NCBI GenBank assembly: GCA_028279505.1
Contig: JANQNP010000112.1
Location: forward strand, 1-40,625
Reading direction: 5' to 3'
Length of the DNA: 40,625 bases
Source: Dehalococcoidia bacterium
GTDB taxonomy: Bacteria; Chloroflexota; Dehalococcoidia; UBA2979
In this document: in pieces, positions 8,712 through 17,235 of the stretch
Layout: each line of letters starts with the position of its first letter
Position numbering within the stretch: position 1 is the stretch's first letter
Notes under the pieces: model-generated
What the model was told of the DNA's origin: nothing
The model's input: the letters and a program-made list of their open reading frames with translations, nothing else
Database searches by the model: none
Made by a program: the position numbers and the translations under genes

Positions 8712-9692
8712 TTAGTTGCGGAGCGCGCGACCGGTGAGCTGGAGGAAGACCTCCTCGAGGTCGGGTTCAACCACCTCGACCGAGAGCACCCGCGCCCCGG
8801 CCTCGTTGGCTGCGGTGAGGATCCGAGGCAGCGCGGTGTACGGCTCGTCGAGGGCGATGTCGACGGTGCCGTCGCTGGCGACGACGTTCACGACCTCCGG
8901 CAGCTGCCGCAGCCGCTCGACCACGGTGTCGCTACCCCGTCCGAGGGCCAGCCGGACCTGGTCGTGCTGGCCGATCTGCTCGACCAGCTCCCGGCGGGTC
9001 CCCTCCGCAATCAGCTTCCCGCGATCGATGATCCCGACCCGGTCGCAGAGCCGCTCCGCCTCCTCCATGTAGTGCGTCGTGTAGAGGACGCCGATGCCGC
9101 TCGCGCCGAGCTGCTCGACGCTGGCGAGGATCGAGTCGCGGCTCTGCGGATCCACCCCCACCGTGGGCTCGTCGAGCACGAGGAGCTGCGGCTCGTGTAG
9201 CAGCCCGATCCCGATGTTCAGGCGCCGCTTCATCCCACCGGAGAAGCGCTCGGCGCGGTCGTTCGCCCGGCCCGCAAGGCCGACGGTCTCCAGCACGTGC
9301 TCGGTTCTGGCGGCCAGCGCCTTGCCGCCCATCCCCTGGAGCCGCCCGAAGAACAGCAGGTTCTCCTTCGCCGAGAGATCCGGGTAGATCGCCAGGTCCT
9401 GGGGCACGTAGCCCAGCGACCGCCTGAGGTCGCGCGGCGCCTCATCGAGGTCGTGCCCCATGACGCTCACCGTGCCGCCGTCACGCTCAAGGAGCCCGCA
9501 GATCATCGAGATCGCGGTCGTCTTGCCGGCTCCATTCGGTCCCAGCAGGCCGTAGGTCTCCCCCGGCGCGATCGAGAAACCCAGATCGTCGACGACCGTC
9601 TTGTCGCCGTATCGCTTGGTCAGACCGCGACAATGCAGCACGCTTCTAGTGCCAGCCTCAGCCGTGCCGATCGCTTCGCGTTGTCCCACCAT
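8712..9692 (-). CDS. ABC transporter ATP-binding protein (drug/Na export type)
   Basis: Nucleotide-binding subunit, 326 residues from ATG 9692. Walker A GPNGAGKT (51-58), Q-loop VPQD (96-99), signature SGGMKRR (151-157), Walker B LLVLDEP (170-176), H-loop TTH (205-207), followed by the C-terminal DrrA/NodI-like extension (about 230-326). A TTG-started form (9728) would add 12 residues but has no ribosome site. It sits tail-to-tail with the two permease genes (61 bp between stops), so it is not in their operon although it is their most likely partner. Confidence 0.92.
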   Translation of the reverse strand: MVGQREAIGTAEAGTRSVLHCRGLTKRYGDKTVVDDLGFSIAPGETYGLLGPNGAGKTTAISMICGLLERDGGTVSVMGHDLDEAPRDLRRSLGYVPQDLAIYPDLSAKENLLFFGRLQGMGGKALAARTEHVLETVGLAGRANDRAERFSGGMKRRLNIGIGLLHEPQLLVLDEPTVGVDPQSRDSILASVEQLGASGIGVLYTTHYMEEAERLCDRVGIIDRGKLIAEGTRRELVEQIGQHDQVRLALGRGSDTVVERLRQLPEVVNVVASDGTVDIALDEPYTALPRILTAANEAGARVLSVEVVEPDLEEVFLQLTGRALRN

Positions 9693-9980
9693 TGGCGGAG
9701 TCTCCGCCGCGAGCCGGTCGCCGGCCAAGGGCCTAAGGTCCCGGCTGCGCGTGCGGGAAGACGAGGGCGCTCGACAGCCCTCGCAAGGCGCGCCCGACGA
9801 CTGGGCGCCACCGCGACCGGACAGGGGAGCGCGCTACCCGTCGGCACCGCTCCCTCACGGCGAACCCGCCGAGGCGCTCCGCAATTCATCAGAACATCGG
9901 CTGGAATTCGTATCGAACCACGCTACGAACGGTCGGTCGGAGCGGCTCGAGGGTGGTCCTCGTCGCGCCGCTGAGGGGAC
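9693..9980. other. Intergenic, no gene seen
   Basis: GC-rich stretch between the ATPase start and the terminators of the small unit at 10 kb. Overlapping ORFs here have no ribosome sites or recognisable proteins. It should contain the ATPase promoter, which I could not pin down. Confidence 0.5.
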
Positions 9981-10002
9981 GAAAACGGCCCGTGAACGGG
10001 CC
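9981..10002 (-). terminator. Terminator (second of a tandem pair)
   Basis: On the minus strand, GGCCCG-TTCA-CGGGCC (9987-10002 on plus) followed by GTTTTC. Perfect 6-bp GC stem (7 with the closing A-T) and a short U run. It backs up the terminator at 10011-10035. Confidence 0.65.
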
Positions 10003-10010
10003 CAGGACGT

Positions 10011-10035
10011 GAAAAGACGGCCCGGAGGCCGCCTT
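10011..10035 (-). terminator. Terminator of the nine-codon unit
   Basis: Minus strand: AAGGCGGCC-TCCG-GGCCGTCTT with a further TTC, i.e. a 9-bp stem (one G-U) with a TCCG tetraloop and U-rich 3' side. It lies about 22 nt after the stop of the short ORF at 10057-10086. Confidence 0.7.
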
Positions 10036-10056
10036 CTCAGTCAAGGCCTGGGGTTG

Positions 10057-10086
10057 TTACCAGGCGATCCCACGGATCTTGCGCAT
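10057..10086 (-). CDS. Nine-residue ORF (MRKIRGIAW)
   Basis: Minus-strand ORF: ATG, eight further sense codons, TAA, encoding MRKIRGIAW. A GGGAG ribosome site lies 7 nt before the ATG. It sits in a self-contained unit: promoter with a perfect TTGACA box at 10138-10167, predicted start near 10131, and two terminators at 10011-10035 and 9981-10002, giving a transcript of roughly 120-150 nt. An alternative reading frame across it encodes a 24-codon ORF starting MADGTGVHYAQDPWDRL without a ribosome site. I do not recognise either peptide. It could be a short signalling or leader peptide, or the ORF could be incidental in a small RNA. Confidence 0.45.
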   Translation of the reverse strand: MRKIRGIAW

Positions 10087-10137
10087 AATGCACTCCCGTT
10101 CCGTCTGCCATATGAATGGCTTGTCTAGACGCGTAGG

Positions 10138-10167
10138 AATGTATGGCGCGGTTCATATGAGTGTCAA
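10138..10167 (-). promoter_or_regulatory. Sigma-70-like promoter of the nine-codon unit
   Basis: Minus strand TTGACA (10167-10162), 18-bp spacer, TACATT (10143-10138). The perfect -35 box and local AT-richness stand out in this GC-rich genome. The leader that follows contains a GCCAT-ATGA-ATGGC hairpin (about 10108-10121). Confidence 0.65.
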
Positions 10168-10199
10168 CCCTGATCGAGCGTCTTCTGTAAGATTCTTGT

Positions 10200-10222
10200 T
10201 TCAGTAACGCGACATAACTGAA
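10200..10222. promoter_or_regulatory. Inverted repeat upstream of the nine-codon unit
   Basis: TTCAGT (10200-10205) and ACTGAA (10217-10222), an 11-bp-spaced inverted repeat about 33 bp upstream of the -35 box. Position fits an activator site; the binding protein is unknown. Confidence 0.35.
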
Positions 10223-10327
10223 GGCACGAGACAGAAAACCGCCCCGCCACCGCACGAGGGCAGGGCAGCCTGTCAGAGAAGCGCGAGAAGAATGGGCGGC
10301 GCAACCGCCCTCAGCGCTGCGACGTCA

Positions 10328-10364
10328 GGCCTACGAGGTGAGTCGGGCCTACGAGGCGAGTCGG
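10328..10364. repeat. 18-bp tandem repeat copying the end of the GGDEF-EAL gene
   Basis: Two copies of GGCCTACGAGG(T/C)GAGTCG at 10328-10345 and 10346-10363, 18 bp apart; a third, diverged copy (GGCCTAGGAGGCGAGTCG) is the actual 3' end of the neighbouring gene at about 10433-10450. Read on the minus strand each copy encodes Arg-Leu-Ala-Ser-stop, so this is a local duplication of the stop-codon region. Confidence 0.6.
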
Positions 10365-10435
10365 CGCCGAGCCGCCAGCCGGCGTACACCTCGACGGCGG
10401 TCAGCGACAGGAACGAGGGCGAACGGCCTGGCGGC

Positions 10436-12931
10436 CTAGGAGGCGAGTCGCTCGATCGGCTCGTGGTCGCGCACCAGCGCGGCGGTGACGTCCGCTTCGG
10501 CTGGCCGCGCGAAGTGGTAGCCCTGACCGCTCTCGCACCCGATCCCCGCGAGGAACCGTGCCTGCTCCTCGCGCTCGATCCCCTCGGCGACCACCCGCAT
10601 GCCGAGGGCCTCCGCAACGCGCACCACCGCGCGCACGATCGACGCCTCGCGCTCGTCGTGGTCGACGTCGGAGACGAAGGAGCGGTCGATCTTGAGCACG
10701 TCGGCGGGGAGCTGCCGCAGGTAGCTCAGCGAGGAGTAGCCGGTGCCGAAGTCGTCGATCGCCAGCTCGACGCCGATTCGCTTCAGCTCGAGGAAGATGT
10801 CGTTCGTCACCGCGCTGTCGTCCAGCAGCACGCTCTCGGTGATCTCGATCCGCAGTGAGGCGGGATCCAGCCCCGTCTCGCGCAGCACCCGCAACACCTC
10901 CCACGCGAGCCCTGGCTCCAGGAACTCGTTCGCCGAGAGGTTGACCGCCATCGTGAACGGCCGATCGATGAACAGCGAATCGCGCCACTCCGCCGCCTGG
11001 CGGCACGCCTCGCGCAGCACCCACTTGCCGATGCTGATGATCTCGCCCGTCTCCTCCGCCAGCGTGATGAACTCCACCGGCGGCACCACGCCCCGGATCG
11101 GGTGGTTCCAGCGCACCAGCGCCTCGAACCCGATGATCTCGCCGCTCGGCAGGTCGATCTCCGGCTGGTAGTGCAGTCGCAACTGGTCGCGCTCGACCGC
11201 CTGCCGCAGCTCCGACTCGAGGCGCAGTCGGTCGATCGAGAACTTGTCCAGCGTCTCGTCGAACAGCACGTACCGGCTGCGACCCTGCTCCTTCGCATGG
11301 GAGAGCGCGATGTCCGCGCTGCGAATCAGCTCTCGAGGGCTCTTCGCCCGGTCCCCGCTCATCGAGATTCCGATGCTCGCCGTCACGATCGTGTTGTGAC
11401 CCATCAGCTTCACCGGACCGCGCAGCTCACCCAGCAGGTGGTGCGCGAGCGCCGTCAGCGTCTCCTGCGAGTCCACCTTCGGCACCAGCAGCGTGAACTC
11501 GTCACCTCCGAAGCGCGCGACCAGCGCGTCGTCCGGCGCCGTCGCATTGAGCCGCTCCGCGAGGGCGATCAGCAGCTCGTCGCCGACGTTGTGACCCAGG
11601 CTGTCGTTCACGACCTTGAACCGGTCGAGGTCAATGAACATCACCGCTGTGCGCCCGCCGTTGCGCTGCGTCATCGCCAGCGCATCCTCCAGCCGCTCCA
11701 TGAACATCGCCCGGTTCGGCAGGTTCGTCAGGGGGTCGTGGAACGCCTGGTGCCGCAGCTCGTTCTCCAGGCGCTTCCGGTCCGTCACGTCGCGCGCGTT
11801 GATCACGAGCCCGCCGACCGCCGGCTGCGAGACCAGGTTCGTCATCGTCGCCTCGTAGTCGCGCCACTCCCCGTGCGCGTCCGGCATCTTCAGCTCCAGC
11901 ATCGGAGCGATGTCAGGCCGGTCCCGGCTCTCCCGGATCGCCTCGGTGATCGCCTCGAGGTCGCGCGGATGCACGAGGTCGTCCACCGTCGTCGCCTCGT
12001 CGTCCTCGGCGCCGATGTGCGAGCTCATGTACTGAATCGTGCCGTCCGGGTTGAGCACGATCGTCACGCCCGGCGCGTTCTGCACCAGCGCTCGGTAGCG
12101 CTTCTCGCTGTGCCCCAGCGCGCGGTTCGCGCGCTGCAGCTCCACCGTCGTCTCGCGCGTCCGGTCGGTGTACTGCCGGATCGCGAACCACAGCATGACG
12201 ATCGGCATCGCGAAGATCGCCGCACCAATTGCCCCCAGCGCGAGGAACGAGACCACCATCGCGTACGCCGCGATCCCGAACGCCATGTAATGCGGCGCCA
12301 GCCAGGCGTACTTCTCGCGCCAGACCGCGACGATTCCCTGCTCGCTCGTCAGCGCGATGATCCCCGCCACCAGCACGCTGTTGATCGAGAACGCCACCAG
12401 CGTCGCGCCCAGCGCCACCGGCAGCAGCTCGAGGATCTGCCCCGAGGTCGGTGCCGCCGAGGCCGAGTGGAACACCATCGAGTACGCGACGCCCGCCAGC
12501 GACATCACCGCGACGTTGAAGAGGAACCGCTTCCACTCCTCGCGGTCCGGGAACCCGGCCACGAAGAGCCCGATCATCGCCGCCGCCCCGACGGCGCCCG
12601 GCGCGAGCAGCAGACCGCCGCAGGACAGCGCCACGAAGTTCAGCGAGATCCGGCTGTTCCCGAACAGGTCCTCGCGCGCCCGCTCGAGCGCGCCGACCCC
12701 CAGCGTGATCGCGATGAACAGCGGCCAGTCCCAGTGCGCCTCGGCGCCGGCCGCCGCTTCCGAGGCCAGCGAACCCACCGTCGCGACGACTGATAGCGCG
12801 ATCACCGCCCAGATGTAGATCAGCGCGAGCCGGGAACGCCCCACCTGATCGGGCACCGAGGCACGAGGCGCGGCGAGCGCCTGAATCGCCGGACCGGCGG
12901 CCTCGGGACCGTGCTCCGTCAAACGCACCAC
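10436..12931 (-). CDS. Membrane PAS-GGDEF-EAL protein (c-di-GMP turnover)
   Basis: Bifunctional-type c-di-GMP enzyme. From the GTG at 12931 (831 residues): about 8 membrane segments (35-260, MASE-like sensory part), a PAS domain (about 275-385), GGDEF domain (about 390-550) with intact RFGGDEF, and EAL domain (about 565-815) with EALVRW, ITESVL, DDFGTGYSSLSYL and KIDRSFV all present. So both synthesis and hydrolysis motifs look intact. The ORF is open to 13087, but the extra N-terminal part is low complexity and unlike protein, so the start at the GTG pair (12931/12928) is a judgement without a strong ribosome site. It stands alone between the small unit at 10 kb and the ABC transporter. Confidence 0.88.
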   Translation of the reverse strand: MVRLTEHGPEAAGPAIQALAAPRASVPDQVGRSRLALIYIWAVIALSVVATVGSLASEAAAGAEAHWDWPLFIAITLGVGALERAREDLFGNSRISLNFVALSCGGLLLAPGAVGAAAMIGLFVAGFPDREEWKRFLFNVAVMSLAGVAYSMVFHSASAAPTSGQILELLPVALGATLVAFSINSVLVAGIIALTSEQGIVAVWREKYAWLAPHYMAFGIAAYAMVVSFLALGAIGAAIFAMPIVMLWFAIRQYTDRTRETTVELQRANRALGHSEKRYRALVQNAPGVTIVLNPDGTIQYMSSHIGAEDDEATTVDDLVHPRDLEAITEAIRESRDRPDIAPMLELKMPDAHGEWRDYEATMTNLVSQPAVGGLVINARDVTDRKRLENELRHQAFHDPLTNLPNRAMFMERLEDALAMTQRNGGRTAVMFIDLDRFKVVNDSLGHNVGDELLIALAERLNATAPDDALVARFGGDEFTLLVPKVDSQETLTALAHHLLGELRGPVKLMGHNTIVTASIGISMSGDRAKSPRELIRSADIALSHAKEQGRSRYVLFDETLDKFSIDRLRLESELRQAVERDQLRLHYQPEIDLPSGEIIGFEALVRWNHPIRGVVPPVEFITLAEETGEIISIGKWVLREACRQAAEWRDSLFIDRPFTMAVNLSANEFLEPGLAWEVLRVLRETGLDPASLRIEITESVLLDDSAVTNDIFLELKRIGVELAIDDFGTGYSSLSYLRQLPADVLKIDRSFVSDVDHDEREASIVRAVVRVAEALGMRVVAEGIEREEQARFLAGIGCESGQGYHFARPAEADVTAALVRDHEPIERLAS

Positions 12932-13170
12932 GAATCTGCACGACGAGGCACTCGAGGGGATGGCGCCCGCCGTAGGCGGATCATCGGCAACTTTGACGGT
13001 CCGGTGAACGGATTCAGGCAGGAAAAACGGCGGTTCTGGCGGTTTCTGACAGCCGCCCAACTGCGCCGATCCGCCCCGATCGAGCAACAGCAGGCGGCGG
13101 CTCCCGAGTCACCTCGGAAACCGCCGCTCAGAGGGCGAAGATCGCCGTCAGCGTGCTGCCGGCAGGGCGC

Positions 13171-14088
13171 CTAGCGGCTGCCTCGCAGCCGCGGGTCGAG
13201 CTTGTCGCGCACCGCGTCGCCCAGCATGTTGAAGCTGTACACCGTGAAGAAGATCGCGAGGCCCGGGAAGATCGCCAGGTGCGGCGACCGGATCAGCTCC
13301 TCGCGCGCCTCGTTCAGCATCCGGCCCCAGCTCGGCGTGGGAGGTGGAATCCCGTAGCCGAGGAACGCCAGCGCCGACTCGATCAGAATCGCCGATCCCA
13401 CCTCGATCGAGGCGGAGACCAGCACCAGCGCGAACACGTTCGGAACCACGTGTTGCACCATGATCCGGCCGCTGCCGGCACCCAGCGCCCGCGCGGCCTC
13501 CACGTATTGCTCCTCGCGTACCGCGATCGCCCCGGAGCGAATCACCCGCGACAACCGGATCGCGATCAGGATCGCGACCGACAGGATGATCGGCACCGTC
13601 TGCCCGCCGGGCAGATCTTGGAACGCCGTGATGAACAGGATGATGAAGATCAGCCCCGGCAGCGCGATCCCGATGTCCACCAGCCGCTGGAACACCGTGT
13701 CGAACAGCCCGCCGTAGTAGCCGGACACCACACCGAGGACCGTCGACAGCACCGCCGACACGATCACCACGCCGAAGCCGACGATGATCGAGGTCCGCGC
13801 ACCGAAGATGATCCGCGAGTACAAGTCACGCCCGAGGGCATCGGTACCGAACCAGTGCTCGGCGCTCGGCCCCTGGAACCGGTCCCGCAGCACCTGCGCC
13901 GTCGGGTCCGCGGTCGCGAACCAGCTTGGCACCACCGCCATCAGCACCAGCAGCACCGCGAACGCCGCGCCGAACGCGCCCAGCGGGTACGACCGGCAGA
14001 AGCGCCATGTCGACCGCCACGCGCGTTGGAGGAACGATCGGTCCTGGCTCAGACCTGCCTGGGCAAAGGCATCGCTTGCGGTAGCCAT
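13171..14088 (-). CDS. Peptide/nickel-type ABC permease (DppC-like)
   Basis: 305-residue inner-membrane subunit of an oligopeptide-type importer. N-terminal OppC-type segment (about 37-58), HWFGTDALGRDLYSRIIFGARTS typical of the family (about 77-99), and the EAA loop EAARALGAGSGRIMVQHVVP (about 198-217) that docks on the ATPase. Its ATG overlaps the TAA of the DppB-like gene by one base (TAATG). No ATPase gene is in the window, so one must be supplied from elsewhere. Confidence 0.92.
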   Translation of the reverse strand: MATASDAFAQAGLSQDRSFLQRAWRSTWRFCRSYPLGAFGAAFAVLLVLMAVVPSWFATADPTAQVLRDRFQGPSAEHWFGTDALGRDLYSRIIFGARTSIIVGFGVVIVSAVLSTVLGVVSGYYGGLFDTVFQRLVDIGIALPGLIFIILFITAFQDLPGGQTVPIILSVAILIAIRLSRVIRSGAIAVREEQYVEAARALGAGSGRIMVQHVVPNVFALVLVSASIEVGSAILIESALAFLGYGIPPPTPSWGRMLNEAREELIRSPHLAIFPGLAIFFTVYSFNMLGDAVRDKLDPRLRGSR

Positions 14089-15041
14089 TAGGAGTACCGA
14101 ATCCGCGGATTGAGGACGGAGTACAGCAGGTCAACCGCAAGAATCGAGAAGACCGTGAACGTCGCAACCACGAGGTTGATCGCCTGGATCACCGGGAAGT
14201 CGAGCTGGTTGATCGATGAGATGTAGTACCGGCCCATCCCCGGAATCGAGTACACCGACTCGATGATCACCGTGCCGCCGATCACGACCGGGAGCTGGAG
14301 GCCGATCACCGTGATCACCGGGATCAGCGCGTTCTTCAGGACGTGTCGCGTCACGACCGTCCGCTCCGCCAACCCCTTCGCATGCGCTGTCCGCACGTAG
14401 TCTTGGCGCATCACCTCCAGGACCGCGGACCGCGTGTACCGCATCACCGACCCCGACAGTCCGAGGCCCAATAGGCTCGCCGGCATCGCCATGAACTTCA
14501 GGTTCGCGATTGGGTCATCGAAGAGGCTCGGGTACGAGGTAGAAGGGACACCCCACACGAACCACTTCGACGCGAACGTGATCAGCAGGATCGCGATCCA
14601 GAAGTTCGGCGCTGCCAGGAACCCGATCGCCAGGCTGCGGCCCATGTAGTCGGCCGCCGTATCCTGCCGGATCGCCGAGATCACCCCAATCGGCACCGCC
14701 ACCGCCGAGGCGATGATGATCGCCAGGATGCCCAGCTCGAACGTCACCGGGAGCCGGTCCGACAGCTCGCTCACCACGGAGCGTCCGCTGATGATCGACG
14801 TGCCCAGATCGCCGCTCAACATGTCCTGCGACCAGTTCAGGTACTGGACCACCATGTTGTCGGCGAGACCGAAGTCTTCGAGGATCGCTTCTTTCGTCTC
14901 GGGCGAAACCGCACCGAACTCGCCCGAAATCAGGGCGACGACGTCACCAGGCACGATCCGGACCATGGTGAACACCACGATCGACAGCCCGACCAGTGTC
15001 GGAACCATCAGTGCCAGACGTCGAAGGACGTACTTCTGCAT
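14088..15041 (-). CDS. Peptide/nickel-type ABC permease (DppB-like)
   Basis: 317-residue permease with the OppB/DppB N-terminus (VLRRLALMVPTLVGLSIVVF), LGTSIISGRSVVSEL, and the EAA-type loop TAHAKGLAERTVVTRHVLKNALIPV; GGTVIIESVYSIPGMGRY near the C-terminus is diagnostic. First gene of the permease pair. The start ATG has no close ribosome site. Upstream is a ~240-nt leader from the promoter at 15291-15319, carrying a tiny uORF. Confidence 0.92.
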   Translation of the reverse strand: MQKYVLRRLALMVPTLVGLSIVVFTMVRIVPGDVVALISGEFGAVSPETKEAILEDFGLADNMVVQYLNWSQDMLSGDLGTSIISGRSVVSELSDRLPVTFELGILAIIIASAVAVPIGVISAIRQDTAADYMGRSLAIGFLAAPNFWIAILLITFASKWFVWGVPSTSYPSLFDDPIANLKFMAMPASLLGLGLSGSVMRYTRSAVLEVMRQDYVRTAHAKGLAERTVVTRHVLKNALIPVITVIGLQLPVVIGGTVIIESVYSIPGMGRYYISSINQLDFPVIQAINLVVATFTVFSILAVDLLYSVLNPRIRYS

Positions 15042-15290
15042 GTTGGTGAGCCACGACGCCTCGAGGTTGCACCCCTCGGCGCTCCGCTAGCCCATCTCCC
15101 TTCCCTCTGTGGCCATCGCTCGCCGCCCGACGACCGCGTCGCGTCACGCGACGAGGTCGTCCGCACATCGAGGTGGCCTCGTGTCTGGGTCCCTCCCGCG
15201 TCGGTCGTTCCGCCCTACGAGGAGCCTAGCCACCGCGGACCAGGCGCTGCGTAACGGTCGGTACACCGACGTCGGCCATCACGTTCGGGA
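15042..15290 (-). other. Leader of the permease operon with a two-codon uORF
   Basis: Untranslated leader of about 240 nt. At 15087-15095 (minus strand) ATG-GGC-TAG follows an excellent purine-rich ribosome site (GGGAAGGGAG), i.e. a Met-Gly-stop mini-ORF about 45 nt before dppB. A small perfect hairpin GTCGCG-TCA-CGCGAC is at 15138-15152. I see no known riboswitch pattern. Confidence 0.35.
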
Positions 15291-15319
15291 ATCATACGGG
15301 CACGAGCCACGTGTGGATC
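15291..15319 (-). promoter_or_regulatory. Promoter of the permease pair
   Basis: Minus strand GATCCA (15319-15314), 17-bp spacer, TATGAT (15296-15291), followed by TCC. The same boxes with the same spacing stand before the first binding protein (17306-17334), and the match continues with CACA-type bases after the -35 and CCG before the -10, so the two units are probably controlled together. Confidence 0.6.
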
Positions 15320-15389
15320 GAATTTCGCATGATGCGCGTGATGTTTTTTTCGGCCCAAACGCTGACCGTCAGAGATCTGTGATGTCAAA

Positions 15390-15413
15390 AGGCGGGCGCC
15401 GAAACGCCCGCCT
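15390..15413 (-). terminator. Terminator after the first binding protein
   Basis: AGGCGGGCG / CGCCCGCCT (9-bp stem, 15390-15398 and 15405-15413, 6-nt loop) followed on the minus strand by TTTGAC. It lies 29 bp after the stop of the gene at 15442, so permeases and binding protein are separate transcripts. Confidence 0.8.
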
Positions 15414-15441
15414 CTTGATGTCTCTGTCGCCAGACGTCCGC

Positions 15442-17235
15442 TTAGACGTCGAACCAGAAGTACGGGTACTCCTCGGTCCCGGCCGCGTAGCCGAGCGTGT
15501 CGCGAATACCACCCTGCACGTTGGCCTGGTAGGCACGGTACGTCGTACCGGCGCCAGCCTGGCTGGGCGCGTACCACATGCTCTCGGCGTTGAGGATCTG
15601 GCCCTCGTGCATGATCTCTCGCCGGGCTTCCTCGTCGAGTTCCACCTTCTGGCGGTCGTCGATGTCGGTGAACTCCGGAAGGATGATCTTGCTGTGGTTC
15701 GCCGGGTCGTCGCCGAACATGCGAGCCCAGTACGAACCGGCCTCCGGGAACGGCGTCTCGTAACCGAACGCCATACCCTCGAAGTCGCCGCGGAACGTCT
15801 GCGTGATGTACAGCGAGCTGTAGTCCTGCACGTCCGTCTGCGGGTCCAGACCAATCGCCTGGAGCATGTTGATCTGCGCCTCGGCGATCGGCGGGAACGC
15901 GCCCGAGTAGCGGCTGGTGTAGATGTACGGGATCTGGAACCCGTCCTCGACACCCTGTGCCGCCAGCAGCTTCTTCGCCTCGTCCGGGTTGTACTCGAAG
16001 AACGCGCCGGACTCGCCGTGCTCCGGGCTCTGCGGGTCGAGCCACCAGCGCTCGCCCCAACCGGCCGGGATGATGTTGTTCCAGCCCAGGTTCGCCGGCA
16101 GACCGGCGTCCCGCAGCGCGAACGTGTTGTAGCCCAGGTCCGTCAGACCGTCGCGGTCGAGCGCCATCGAGACCGCCTTGCGGAAGCGGTCGTCGCCGTA
16201 CTCGGCCGTCGTCGACGTGACGTTGTCCCAGTAGAAGATCGACTGCAGCTGTGACACCTGGCCCAGCCACTGCAGGTCTGGGTCGTCGTTCCGCAGGCCG
16301 ATCACGTCGTTCGCGTTGATCGCCAGCTCGCTCAGGTTCCCCGCAAGGAACTGCGCCAGTCGGTTCGCGTACTCCGGAATGATCGCGTACTCGAACGAGT
16401 CGGTGTACGGGATCGGCTCGCCGTCGTCACCCAGCTCGTAGTAGTTCGGGTGACGGTCGTACTTGAAGCTGACCGACGGCTGGTACTCGCGGAAGATCCA
16501 CGGGCCGCCACCGATCATCGTCGTCGCCGGGTCGAACCCGCCGTCGCCTTCCACCGGGATGATGTGCAGCAGGTTCGCGTCCGCGATCTGCTCGATGAAC
16601 GTCGGCGAGGGCGCGTCCAGCGTGAACACCACTGTCTCGGCGTCCGGCGCTTCAACCTTGAGCCAGTTCGTCACCGCAGAGCGGTTCGGGCTCTCCTCCG
16701 CCAGCAGGCGGTCGACCGAGGCCAGGACGTCCTCGGAGTTCAGCTTCCGGCCGTTGACCGGAGCCACGTCGTGCATCGTGATGTCGCGGAGCTTGACCGT
16801 CCACGTGATGCCGTCTTCGGTCTCGGCGCTGAGCGCCGCGTCCGGACCAGGCAGCGTCTGACCACCGTCGGAACCGGCGAACGTCTCGCGCTTGTACAGG
16901 CGGTTGTAGGAGAACGCCGCAACCACTTTGCCGGCGAAGCTTGCGTTGCCGTACGGGTTGATGGTCGGGGGGTCACCGGTCGCGGAAACCGTGTAGGTGC
17001 CGCCGCGGTTGATCGTGCTCGACGCCGGTGTGGTCGTCTCGCGAACCTGCGTCGCCTCCGCCGTGGCGGTGGCGTCACCGTTGTCGTCAGGTGCGGTCGT
17101 CGCTGTCGCTGTGGGGTCGTCGTCGTCGCCACAACCGATCAGCACCGCACCGGCGATGCCGGCGGCGCCGACACCAGCGCCGCGGAGCGCTGCTCGGCGG
17201 CTGACACGCTGCCGAGTCCAATAGTTTCCGTTCAT
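15442..17235 (-). CDS. ABC transporter substrate-binding lipoprotein (SBP family 5), copy 1
   Basis: 597-residue extracytoplasmic binding protein (peptide/nickel family, PF00496). N-terminal Tat-type signal RVSRRAALRG followed by lipobox VLIGC and an Asp/Thr/Ala-rich linker, so it is exported folded and lipid-anchored. The domain contains the usual GGTYTV, SEDVLASVDRLL and NPYGNASF blocks. ATG 17235 is chosen for GAGAGGAAA 4 nt upstream; the in-frame extension to 17310 has no such site. It is highly similar along its whole length to the next gene, a tandem duplication. Likely delivers substrate to the DppBC-like permeases downstream. Confidence 0.93.
   Translation of the reverse strand: MNGNYWTRQRVSRRAALRGAGVGAAGIAGAVLIGCGDDDDPTATATTAPDDNGDATATAEATQVRETTTPASSTINRGGTYTVSATGDPPTINPYGNASFAGKVVAAFSYNRLYKRETFAGSDGGQTLPGPDAALSAETEDGITWTVKLRDITMHDVAPVNGRKLNSEDVLASVDRLLAEESPNRSAVTNWLKVEAPDAETVVFTLDAPSPTFIEQIADANLLHIIPVEGDGGFDPATTMIGGGPWIFREYQPSVSFKYDRHPNYYELGDDGEPIPYTDSFEYAIIPEYANRLAQFLAGNLSELAINANDVIGLRNDDPDLQWLGQVSQLQSIFYWDNVTSTTAEYGDDRFRKAVSMALDRDGLTDLGYNTFALRDAGLPANLGWNNIIPAGWGERWWLDPQSPEHGESGAFFEYNPDEAKKLLAAQGVEDGFQIPYIYTSRYSGAFPPIAEAQINMLQAIGLDPQTDVQDYSSLYITQTFRGDFEGMAFGYETPFPEAGSYWARMFGDDPANHSKIILPEFTDIDDRQKVELDEEARREIMHEGQILNAESMWYAPSQAGAGTTYRAYQANVQGGIRDTLGYAAGTEEYPYFWFDV

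Noticed and set aside
10037..10255. 72-codon minus-strand ORF spanning the small unit at 10 kb
   Set aside because: It would start upstream of the promoter at 10138-10167, so the predicted transcript cannot encode it in full, and it has no ribosome site.
11102..12793. Long plus-strand ORF opposite the GGDEF-EAL gene
   Set aside because: Low-complexity Arg/His/Gln-rich translation antisense to an intact enzyme; no ribosome site.
15042..15290. Riboswitch in the permease leader
   Set aside because: Long leader, but no conserved aptamer pattern could be recognised; only a small hairpin and a two-codon uORF.
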